In this document: piece after piece, positions 34,901 through 46,600 of the stretch
Layout: each line of letters starts with the position of its first letter
How positions within the stretch are numbered: the stretch's first letter is position 1
The notes under the pieces: model-generated
The model's database searches: none
What the model saw: only the letters and a program-made list of their open reading frames with translations
Told to the model about the DNA's origin: nothing
Program-made: the position numbers and the translations under genes
NCBI GenBank assembly: GCA_032718475.1
Contig: JAUCBJ010008884.1
Location: forward strand, 1-64,000
Origin: Nemertoderma westbladi
Lineage: Eukaryota; Xenacoelomorpha; Nemertodermatida; Nemertodermatidae
DNA: 64,000 nucleotides
Direction: 5' to 3'

Positions 34901-37900
34901 GTCTAGAGCTACAAAGTTATTGAGATAGTGGGCCAGTAGATAGGAGTCTAGAACTATAAAGTGATTGAGATAGTGGGTCAGTAGATAGGAGTCTAGAACT
35001 ATAAAGTTATTGAGATAATGGGTCAGTAGATAGGAGTCTAGAACTATATAAAGTTATTGAGATAGTGGGCCAGTAGATAGGAGTCTAGAACTATAAAGTT
35101 ATTGAGATAGTGGGCCAGTACATAGGAGTCTAGAACTATAAAGTTATTGAGATAGTGGGTCATTAGATAGGAGTCTAGAACTATAAAGTTATTGAGATAG
35201 TGAGTCAGTAGATAGGAGTCTAGAACTATAAAGTTATTGAGATAGTGGGTCAGTAGATAGGAGTCTAGAACTATAAAGTTATTGAGATAGTGGGTCAGTA
35301 GATAAGAGTCTAGAACTATAAAGTTATTGAGATAGTGGGCCAGTAGATAGGAGTCTAAAACTATATAAAGTTATTGAGATAGTAGACCAGTAGATAGGAG
35401 TCTAGAACTATAAAGTGATTGAGATAGTGGGCCAGTAGATAGGAGTCTAGAACTATAAAGTTATTGAGATAGTGGGTCAGTAGATAGGAGTCTAGAACTA
35501 TAAAGTTATTGAGATAGTGGATCAGTAGATAGGAGTCTAGAACTATAAAGTTATTGAGATAGTGGGTCAGTAGATAGGAGTCTAGAACTATAAAGTTATT
35601 GAGATAGTGGGTCAGTAGATAGGAGTCTAGAACTATAAGAACTATAAAGTTATTGAGATAGTGGGTCAGTAGATAGGAGTCTAGAACTATAAAGTTATTG
35701 AGATAGTGGGTCAGTAGATAGGAGTCTAGAACTATAAAGTTATTGAGATAGTGGGTCAGTAGATAGGAGGCTAGAACTATAAAGTTATTGAGATAGTGGG
35801 TCAGTAGATAGGAATCTAGAACTATAAATTTATTGAGATAGTGGGTCAGTAGATAGGAGTCTAGAACTATAAAGTGATTGAGATAGTGGGCCAGTAGATA
35901 GGAGTCTAGAACTATAAAGTTATTGAGATAGTGGGTCATTAGATAGGAGTCTAGAACTATAAAGTTATTGAGATAGTGGCCGTCAGTAGATAGGAGTCTA
36001 GAACTATATAAAGTTATTGAGATAGTGGGCCAGTAGATACGAGTCTAGAACTATATAAAGTTATTGAGATAGTGGGCTAGTAGATAGGAGTCTAGAACTA
36101 CAAAGTTATTGAGATAGTGGGCCAGTAGATAGGAGTCTAGAACTATAAAGTGATTGGGATAGTGGGTCAGTAGATAGGAGTCTAGAAATATAAAGTTATT
36201 GAGATAGTGGGTCAGTAGATAGGATTCTAGAACTATAAAGTTATTGAGATAGTGGGTCAGTAGATAGGAGTCTAGAACTACAAAGTTATTGAGATAGTGG
36301 GCCAGTAGATAAGAGTCTAGAACTATAAAGTTATTGAGATAGTGGGTCAGTAGATAGGAGTCTAGAACTATTTAAAGTTATTGAGATAGTGGGTCAGTAA
36401 ATAGGAGTCTAGAACTATATAAAGTTATTGAGATAGTGGGCCAGTAGATAGGAGTCTAGAACTATAAAGTTATTGAGATAGTGGGTCAGTAGATAGGAGT
36501 CTAGATCTATAAAGTTATTGAGATAGTGGGCCAGTAGATACGAGTCTAGAACTATATAAAGTTATTGAGATAGTGGGCCAGTAGATAGGAGTCTAGAACT
36601 ATAAAGTTATTGAGATAGTGGGTCAGTAGCTAGGAGTCTAGAACTATAAAGTTATTGAGATAGTGTGTCAGTAGCTAGGAGTCTAGAACTATAAAGTTAT
36701 TGAGATAGTGGGCCAGTAGATAGGAGTCTAGAACTATATAAAGTTATTGAGATAGTGGGCCAGTAGATAAGAGTCTAGAACTATAAAGTTATTGAGATAG
36801 TGGGTCAGTAGCTAGGAGTCTAGAACTATAAAGTTATTGAGATAGTGTGTCAGTAGCTAGGAGTCTAGAACTATAAAGTTATTGAGATAGTGGGCCAGTA
36901 GATAGGAGTCTAGAACTATAAAGTTATTGAGATAGTGGGTCAGTAGCTAGGAGTCTAGAACTATAAAGTTATTGAGATAGTGTGTCAGTAGCTAGGAGTC
37001 TAGAACTATAAAGTTATTGAGATAGTGTGTCAGTAGCTAGGAGTCTAGAACTATAAAGTTATTGAGATAGTGGGCCAGTAGATAGGAGTCTAGAACTATA
37101 AAGTGATTGAGATAGTAGGTCAGTAGATAGGAGTCTAAAACTATAAAGTTATTGAGATAGTGGGTCAGTAGATAAGAGTCTAGAACTATAAAGTTATTGA
37201 GATAGTGGGCCAGTAGATAGAAGTCTAGAACTACTTAGTTATTGAGATAGAGGGGCCAGTAGATAGGAGTCTAGAACTATAAAGTTATTGAGATAGTGGT
37301 CCAGTAGATAGGAGTCTAGAACTATAAAGTGATTGAGATAGTGGGTCAGTTGATAGGAGTGTAGAACTATAAAGTTATTGAGATAGTGGGTCAGTAGATA
37401 GGCGTCTAGAACTATAAAGTTCTTGAGATAGTGGGTCAGTAGATAGGAGTCTAGAACTATAAAGTTATTGAGATAGTGGGCCAGTAGATAGAAGTCTAGA
37501 ACTATAAAGTTATTGAGATAGTGGGCCAGTAGATAGGAGTCTAGAACTACAAAGTTATTGAGATAGTGGGCCAGTAGATAGGAGTCTAGAACTATAAAGT
37601 GATTGAGATAGTGGGTCAGTAGATAGGAGTCTAGAAATATAAAGTTATTGAGATAGTGGGTCAGTAGATAGGATTCTAGAACTATAAAGTTATTGAGATA
37701 GTGGGTCAGTAGATAGGAGTCTAGAACTACAAATTTATTGAGATAGTGGGCCAGTAGATAAGAGTCTAGAACTATAAAGTTATTGAGATAGTGGGTCAGT
37801 AGATAGGAGTCTAGAACTATTTAAAGTTATTGAGATAGTGGGTCAGTAAATAGGAGTCTAGAACTATATAAAGTTATTGAGATAGTGGGCCAGTAGATAG

Positions 37901-39441
37901 GAGTCTGGAAATATATAAAGTTATTGAGATAGTGGGTCAGTAAATAGGAGTCTAGAACTATATAAAGTTATTGAGATAGTGGGCCAGTAGATAGGAGTCT
38001 AGAACTATAAAGTTATTGAGATTGCGCGTCATTAGATAGGAGTCTAGAACTAAATAAAGTTATTGAGATAGTGGGTCAGTAGATAGGAGTCTAGAACTAA
38101 ATAAAGTTCTTGAGATAGTGGGTCAGTAGATAGGAGTCTAGAACTATAAAGTTATTGAGATAGTGGGCCAGTAGATAGAAGTCTAGAACTATAAAGTTAT
38201 TGAGATAGTGGGCCAGTAGATAGGAGTCTAGAACTACAAAGCTATTGAGATAGTGGGCCAGTAGATAGGAGTCTAGAACTATAAAGTGATTGAGATAGTG
38301 GGTCAGTAGATAGGAGTCTAGAAATATAAAGTTATTGAGATAGTGGGTCAGTAGATAGGATTCTAGAACTATAAAGTTATTGAGATAGTGGGTCAGTAGA
38401 TAGGAGTCTAGAACTACAAAGTTATTGAGATAGTGGGCCAGTAGATAAGAGTCTAGAACTATAAAGTTATTGAGATAGTGGGTCAGTAGATAGGAGTCTA
38501 GAACTATTTAAAGTTATTGAGATAGTGGGTCAGTAAATAGGAGTCTAGAACTATATAAAGTTATTGAGATAGTGGGCCAGTAGATAGGAGTCTAGAAATA
38601 TATAAAGTTATTGAGATAGTGGGTCAGTAAATAGGAGTCTAGAACTATATAAAGTTATTGAGATAGGGGGTCAGTAGATAGGAGTCTAGAACTATAAAGT
38701 TATTGAGATAGTGGGTCAGTAAATAGGAGTCTAAAACTATATAAAGTTATTGAGATAGTGGGTCAGTAGATAGGAGTCTAGAACTATATAAAATTATTGA
38801 GATAGTGGGTCAGTAGATAGGAGTCTAGAACTAAATAAAGTTATTGAGATAGTGGTTCAGTAGATAGGAGTCTAGAAGTATATAAAGTTATTGAGATAGT
38901 GGGTCAGTAGATAGGAGTCTAGAACTATAAAGTTATTGAGATTGGGCGTCATTAGATAGCAGTCTAGAACTATAAAGTTATTGAGATAGTGGTTCAGTAG
39001 ATAGGAGTCTAGAATTATATAAAGTTATTGAGATAGTGGGCCAGTAGATAGGAGTCTAGAACTATAAAGTTATTGAGATAGTGGGTCAGTAGATAGGAGT
39101 CTAGAACTATAAAGTTATTGTGATAGTGGGTCAGTAGATAGGAGTCTAGAACTATATAAAGTTATTGAGATAGTAGATAGGAGTCTAGAACTATAAAGTG
39201 ATTGAGATAGTGGGTCAGTAGATAGGAGTCTAGAACTATAAAGTTATTGAGATAGTGGGTCAGTAGATAGGAGTCTAGAACTATATAAAGTTATTGAGAT
39301 AGTGGGCCAGTAGATAGGAGTCTAGAACTATAAAGTGATTGAGATAGTGGGCCAGTAGATAGGAGTCTAGAACTATATAAAGTTATTGAGATAGTGGGCC
39401 AGTAGATAGGAGTCTAGAACTATAAATTTATTGAGATAGTG
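22935..39441 (+). repeat. 45-bp satellite, block 4 (largest), with higher-order repeats
   Basis: About 16.5 kb and roughly 360 units in one orientation. Marker variants show multi-kilobase duplication: the rare tagaccag form occurs near 26871, 29834, 32748, 34661 and 35385, giving spacings of 2,963, 2,914, 1,913 and 724 bp. The partial duplication agaactataagaactataaag recurs at the same 2,963-bp spacing near 27114 and 30077, and again near 32996 and 35634. A 7-unit block marked by gatacgag is duplicated with a 319-bp offset at 28156/28475 and at 30986/31305. Single-unit deletions occur (for example near 25240 and 39170). Confidence 0.97.
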
Positions 39442-40635
39442 TGTTCGCGCTTTCAGACCTTTGGCAGTTTAACCCGCCAAATTAGGATGTCTTCTAGATA
39501 ATAAATCGCTTTAGCCTCTAACAAGTATTTGATTCACTACACTAGTTGAAACCAATCTGTGCGCGATCATTCACCCGTTGGATATACCCGGGAGATTGAC
39601 TTCGACGGCTTAATCGTATTGCTATGTAAGCCTAATGTATTATTCGACTGACAGTATTATATAATCTCTGACAATATTATTCACCTTCGGGGAATATTAA
39701 CAGTTCCTTTAGGACGTGGCGCTCTATCTATATAAACAGAGTTATGACTTAAACTACTCACAACGATATGGCTTAGTTACAATTCACATATATGGCGCAT
39801 TCTTTAGGAAATGCTTCGTTATCAGTCTCACTCATACACAATGCTGCACAATACTGCACACTGATCTGCCGATCTTCACTGATTTTAGTCACATATAAAA
39901 GGAACACGGACCGAATCATGTAGGGTCTATCAAATAACATTAGATTCACTTCAAACCACTTTAACATAAGTCACAATCGTTATATGTAACCTTTCTCTCT
40001 TACCTTCGGTATATCAAGAATATTGGGTTTCGGGGTTATTTCTCGTTATTCCAAATATAATAATTCATCAACCATATTATGAAGAACCGACAGTAAATAG
40101 CAGTATAACAATATAAAAGTATGCACAGGTTGTTTGATTAGGTATGGTATGTTATGTTTGATAACGGATATATGTCCTTATAATTAAGCCTACTAGTGTA
40201 AGGCTAAAGCAGAAAAGCACAAAATACTCCAAAGCCGTTCTTCCTTGGCTCAGGACTGAATGATAACACTGCCCATAATGCATTACGTGATTTCTCGGAA
40301 ATTTCTGTACAAGAGCCATAAAAACGCTCTGATTGGTTGACTGAACTGAGAGATGCCGTAGAACAAAGAAAATCGACACGTATGAATATCAGCTGTTAAC
40401 CGTCGTCATAGTAACTACTGTTCAAGAGTATCTCGCCTCTTTTGCGTCATAGAATTGCCATGGAACCACCAACCATGTCTTCCAAAGTACACATACGGAA
40501 GAAATAGCTCTTAGGTCCTCTAAAAAACACCGATACAGCAATAATACGGCCTCTTACGCCTACTAAACCAACTACAGAGTATTTTACGGGAAAAATAAGG
40601 AAAAATAACCGGGCAATTCCGCAAAAGCTTTTACA
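39442..40635 (-). repeat. 3' LTR of element A
   Basis: It is 1,194 bp, matching 58035-59228 throughout. The only difference I found is an A at 40095 versus G at 58688. On the coding strand it begins TGTAAAAGC and ends GCGCGAACA. Small frames inside it are identical in both LTRs and have no recognisable product. Confidence 0.93.
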
Positions 40636-43600
40636 CCGCTCCCAGAAAATGGGATTTTCAGTCTATAAAATATAAAAATCACAGTTTCTAAAACATAAAG
40701 ATACTCTAAACAGTTAGTTTTTCTTGCGCGGACGGCGTTCACGCAGTTTCCCGAGGCCAGCAAGAGTCCTTTTCACTTTGGGGCGAGCCACTTTACTAGA
40801 AAGGCTATAACTCCTGGGTAAAGGGTGCAATACAATTGCATTAGAAGGTTTGGGTATACGGTCGGAGCCTCGTCCATTTCGATATGCTTCTCCTCGAGCT
40901 GATTTTCCTCCGCTTGTCATGGGATACGTTCGTCCAAAACTTTCGCAGAGAATAGGGTTTTCTAAGCTTGATATCTTCTTAGAGATTCGAGATTTCCCAA
41001 TCGAACTGAGATAAGGCCAATTCGTTTATCGATTGGACTTACTGTTATAACTTACGTTTATCTGAACAAACGCAGGTTTCTTTTTTGATCTTTATAGAAT
41101 AGCGTTTAACTCGTTTCGTACAACGCTCTCCTTCACCTTGATGAAGGGTTGTATCGCGTTAAACGGGGACGACCATACGGTTGGATAGTGATATTAGGTG
41201 TCCGCGTCACAATCCGGCTAGGTAATATGGGCGACTAGCTAGAAATCACTGTCGGAGTGTTACTGATTAATTGTTAGGGTAGCACTAGATCTTTGAACAG
41301 TGAATACAGTCCGCGAGGATCCGCGACACCACCAGGATCGCAGGTCTGAGGACCAACTAAGGAATGAGGAGGTTTGACCGAGTATTCCGGGACTCTGATC
41401 GTAGGTTTACTCCAGGATCGTTCGAGCCGAGTGAGCATAGGTGATACGTCAAACAAGTTTCGCTCGAAACTCCAGTAAATATAACGAACACAACTGTGTT
41501 TAACACAACGTTTCCGTTGATGTTTATGTCTTTCCGTTTATTGGCTGGGTCTAGGGCATTTATCGTAATAATACCAAAGACGCACGTCTTGAAGGGGAAA
41601 CGTGGGTGATATTTATTTGTTGTTACAATGCTTCTATCAAGAATTCCAAATATATGTTGGAGTTACCGCGTTTATTTGTTTCTTTAATGTCTTTTCTTTC
41701 GAGTCGATTTCGAATAGGATTTTCGCATTAGAAATTTGGTTTATCGTTTCGACTCCTCTGGGTAGGATATGTTCGACATAGTCCGTATCGTGTAAATTGA
41801 TAGAATGGCCAATGGTTAAGAAGTCCATATACATACCATTACAATGCGTGTAGCGAGCGGTGAATTTTCCATAGTCCAATTCACGCGTAAGTTACTTCCA
41901 GGAAATCGTAGGTTCGATATAACGACCATCATCCTTCGTAGTAGTTGGACTAGTATCACCGCGTATCAAGCTATCAACAAACGCTTGAAAGTAGAGTATA
42001 TCGCTCCCTGATACCAAGACCATCTTCTATCAACTCCGTCATATCAGCTATATATGAGTTTATTAATATTATAATGAGTTTATATTTAGGCTAGCGAGCG
42101 TCGCTGCCTACCACAATCAGCCCCCGGACAGTGCGAGATCCTCAGCGCCGATGTGTCGTCGCCGCTGTACTTTCGCCAACGACGTAGCCGCACAACGACA
42201 ACGACAACCGGCACAAGTCACTCGACTGTCCGTCCCAAAGGCTTAGATACACCTCAGGTTCTTACTGGAGAGTTAGGGTTACTTTCACAATTGCGACTCG
42301 CTACTGTAAACACACCTTAGTAGTAACATTCGCCTATAAACTCACAAATACCACACACACAACTTGTCACAAATTACACATAATCGGGCCATTTGTCCGT
42401 TAGTCAATGCCTTACAGAATGTCACGTTATTATTATCTATGTACTAGCAGTGCGCTATTTATTCCCTATGCTATTCAATGGGACAAGCTTTCTATTGTTC
42501 TTTTAACTCACTTCTAATTCTAGCGTGGTTGTTGCTATGGTGACATTATGCAAAGCTAGCGGTAGAATTAGGGTAATTCCAATGCATACAGATCTGGGAT
42601 GTTATTTAATAGTAATTCTTTAATGGTCAATGTCCTGTTTTATACATGGCTTTATGAATTTTATCGGCTATTGACTATGTTTGGGAGACTTTCGCACACT
42701 CATACGCATAATAAGATAAATCTCCGCTCCCTTGATCTATTAATTAATGGAATTTTGGGAATGTTATAAATTGCGTAAAAATGGCAATTTATTAAATTCA
42801 TTAAAAGGCATGAATTTAAATTTATTCCCTGAAATTTTATTATTTGGTAATTAAATTGACATATTTTGATTCTAGAACATGTCTGGGGACACAAGATCCT
42901 TAATTCTATGACAATTGTCTTTTTAAGAATATCGGTAAATGCTACGATATCTTAATTGACTAGAATTGTTGAAGGATCTGAATTTTACAGATTTTGATTT
43001 ATTGGATTTGCAAATATTAAATAATTAATATTTGAGATGGGCACCGATTTATTCCAGAACTTGTCTGGGGACGTTAACCACTGATTCTAGAATTTGTCTT
43101 TCAAGTATATCGGTGGGTGCCGCGATATCTTAATCGACTAGAATTACAGATGGTCAAAGGGTTTAACAGATTTATTTTGCGTTATACGCTACTGTTAAAG
43201 GGACATCACGCTACTATATGTATTATTTAATATACGGTATGAGAGCAATATCGCACGAAGCAATGTCAGTGTGAAGAGGCAAGTCGTTTCCAAGGTCTAC
43301 CCAGAGCTTGGTTTAGCCGAGACACGAGGATCTGAACTTTTCATTCCTAATACTCTGCCTACCAATAATACTTAAATATAATAGTGGCTTTATTGTACTT
43401 TAATAAGTACGGACATTTCATCTTACTGTAGTCACGTATTTATAATATGATACGGACAGTAAGGAAAGAGAAAAAAGAATTATTTCTTGCCGTCGCATTA
43501 AATATAATATATACGTAATTAAGTAATAAACGCGAATATATATTGCACTAATCTACTAAATAATCGCTAAAATAACATTCTACTGAATAAAATTAAAGAA

Positions 43601-43696
43601 AACGATTATAATAAAATTACATAGTAATACATACAGAAATATAAAAATAATAAAATAATATAAAATAATAGAGTCACACACCCACTCCATATGTTG
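40636..43696 (-). other. Long 3' non-coding region of element A
   Basis: The 3-kb stretch between the Gag-protease ORF and the 3' LTR shows no integrase or RT motif. A weak purine tract (GGGAGCGG on the coding strand, 40636-40643) abuts the LTR and may be the polypurine tract. Small minus-strand frames exist (40714-40920, Lys/Arg-rich end; 41637-41879), but I cannot assign them. A roughly 172-bp imperfect tandem duplication with the marker gtctgggga lies at about 42870-43160. A GC-richer patch lies at about 42090-42250. Confidence 0.6.
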
Positions 43697-46600
43697 TTAC
43701 GTTATGGAGTCCCTAGATGTTTGAAGGATTAGGGAGGTGGTCGTGGGAAGAGAATCTTGCCTTCCACAGTTTCCGGAGAGTCCTCCATTCCCTTCCGGTA
43801 AACACAAACGACCGACTGGGTGATTGAGTCGCTGCATCCCGAATACAATTCCAGATTTCCTCTTCGTCCTGGAATAGTGGCGATAGAAACATCGCTCTAA
43901 GTACACGACGGCCTTACAAAGCCGATTCCAGGAGCTATAGTGGTCCGTCGCTCCCTGCAGGAGAGGTGAGAGACCCTGCGAGACGTCTGATGTTCCAGAG
44001 CTCCAATCGCTCTCTCTGATCTTCATGAAGGATCCACTCGCGGTGGGGAGGTCCAGATCCACGGCGTCGTCCCTGGCAATATGTAATACCGACAGATCTA
44101 TCCCGGGTTCAAATAACTCCGCTCCACCCGTCCGGGTTTTAGGTTTAACTTTCTCCGCTCCCTTGGCTGGTCTAATCTCAGTCGGAGTAAGATGGGGAGG
44201 CCATTCATCCTCCTTACTCAGAAAGTCGGGTTCACCTAACCGGTCTGTAGTATCTGTCAGTTCTTGAGGAGTTGCTCCTCTGGAAGCGATGTCAGTTGGA
44301 TTAAACTTCTTGGGGCAATATCTCCATTGATCTACATTGGAGCTAATATCGTCATTATCTGAGGAGTATGGTGTTCCCTCAGTTGGGTCGTCTCCCTCAC
44401 TAGTATCATCTTCCCATTCACTCACCTGGCAGACGCGATCTTGAAGCAGTCTTTCTCTGAGCGTTCTTCGGGAAGGTCCAGTAAGGTACCAACCTACTCT
44501 AGTTCTTACCGCATAGGTCTGAAGTGGTTGCGGTTGAGCAGGTCGTTTCTCCAATGTCTCCAGCGCCTCATGCGCGTTTTGACCGATTAATATTTGTACT
44601 CCAGGATAATCGGTGTCGAATCTAGGAATGTTAAGTTGTTGGGCATGATCATCTTCGTCCCAATTATAAGGTTCCACTTGGGTGGTAGCGAAGTTCTTTA
44701 TTGCCACCATTTTGACTGACCTTATACTGTGTTCTCCTAGTTTATCCTGTGGAGTGGACAACTCACCTATATAATAGTCGGCAGCCACAGCAGATTTCCA
44801 AACCTGCATGATCCCTGACATGCTTAGCTTGGTTCGGAACTTGGGTTGTCCAGCAAAGAGGTCTTCGGCTAGTTCTTTATCGATGAATGTTCCTGTGCTG
44901 CCGGAGTCCAGGAGGGCGTTCACTATATAGCTCTTCTGAGGTCCGTGGACCCGTATCTGGACTACAGAAAATTCTTGGATTCCTATATTGGAAGTTGGCG
45001 CTTTCCAAGATGGTTGTTGATCAGAAGTAGTTAAGGTAAGGTCGCTGTCTGGGTCTTTCTCATGCACGAGTGCTCGATACACTGCGGTGGTGTTTATTAG
45101 GTAACAGGATTCGTTTTGGTCGGTGAACTCGTCCGTATAGAATCCTTCCATCTCAGATTGATCAGTGTCGTTCACATCACTGAATTGGACATGTAGTTTG
45201 GACTCACTTACCTGACTCGGGCTGTTTCGTTCGAATTCCGTGTGCAACAAGATATGATGTTTTGCGCCGCACTTTGCACACCTTGCGTCGGAGTAACAGG
45301 TTCGCCGTTGGTGTCCTCGTCTGAGGCAATTATAACACAACCGCTTATCCCACATGACTTCATGTCTATCCTTTAGTGATTTCCTCAGGAATTTATCACA
45401 CGCATTTAAACGGTGGGGCCCGTCGCACAGCACACATTTGGGTTTGATGTTACTTACTTTAACCTGTGCTATGTGGTGCACATTCGTTCTTTCCTCGGGC
45501 TTTCTCACCTGAATTCTCTTGGGAGACGTAGGAGGAGTTTTTCTTACCTGTTCTCTCCTGTCATTGGTTCGAGACTTGAATTTACTTACCTGGTCTTTAG
45601 GCGTTTTATTGACATAATAAGATCTTTCAGTGTCTTTCCCGCTATCCTCTCCTTGAGAAGTCTGGCTTTCGCCGTCGTCTGTATAACACACTGGTGTTAC
45701 CCTTCTCCTAGAAACGGGTTTCTCACTTACCTTACTTTCCTCTGTCTTCTCTCTGGACTGCTTTATGAGCTGTAATTTCACCTCGCTATCCAAGAATGAC
45801 ATGAGATCAGCCATGGTAGGGTCTCGTTGTTGTTGTTCCATCATGTATAACACTTTCTTGTCCCAGCGTGTACCTACTCCACCCTTCGGTAAAGTAGAAG
45901 CCACTGCTCTAATAACCATAGCACTCTGATACTCATGAGACTTACCTAGCCAATCTAATTGTCTGCAGATCTCCTGAATTTCATCGGAAAACTCTATAAT
46001 CCCGCTGCTAATAAACTTTCGGGGCGCTACCAACTTTGCATACAAATACCCAGCTATGTTATTCCTATTACCATACCTGATGTTTAGTGTATCCCAAACT
46101 TGTCTTAATCCGTCTGGATGTCCAATAAACCTTAACGCCATTAACTTGGGAGATCCTTCCAAGCACTCGATGAGGAATCTAAGTTTCTCTCCATTAGATA
46201 GTACAGAGTTCTGTATGTTATCTTTGTAATATTCATTAAAAGGTAACCATTTCATCTCACCTCCATTGAACTTGACGATCTCTCCCACCTTTACCGCTTG
46301 CCGGGCTTCGGTTCTAGCCATTTGACGTGTAAAACTTTCTTGGGCCATCGTGTTATTTAATATCGAGTTATCGGTATATAAATTTCTCGGATTATGATCC
46401 GTTCTATATGGAATATCATTATCAACAGGTCTATAATTACCCTTAATAGGGTTCACTATAGGAGTTTCTACTTCGCTAGCAGTATAGATGCGTGTAGGCT
46501 CCACACCTTGCGCATGCGATACTTCAGACCTAACAGGTTGACACATTGTTACAGAGGGTGGTGGTATACCCTTTTGTGTATTTACTAATTTATCGCGTTC

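Noticed and set aside
5932-39441. CRISPR-like or protein-coding repeat gene (leucine-rich 15-residue repeats) in the 45-bp array
   Set aside because: There are no spacers between units, the repeat is contiguous, and the open frames are broken by common 47-bp units. Rare-variant order is explained by tandem duplication of DNA, not by coding constraint.
39716-40379. Small ORFs identical at 39716-40379 and 58309-58972
   Set aside because: They lie within the two LTRs of element A and are identical because the LTRs are. No domain, and short.
40714-40920. 68-codon basic frame in the 3' region of element A as an accessory gene
   Set aside because: It is short and I recognise no family. Its Lys/Arg-rich end is suggestive but not enough without other copies.
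43683-43720. Possible hairpin (actccata ... tatggagt) as a terminator
   Set aside because: It is a short, AT-rich dyad after the Gag-protease stop with no supporting context; such dyads are common by chance in this composition.
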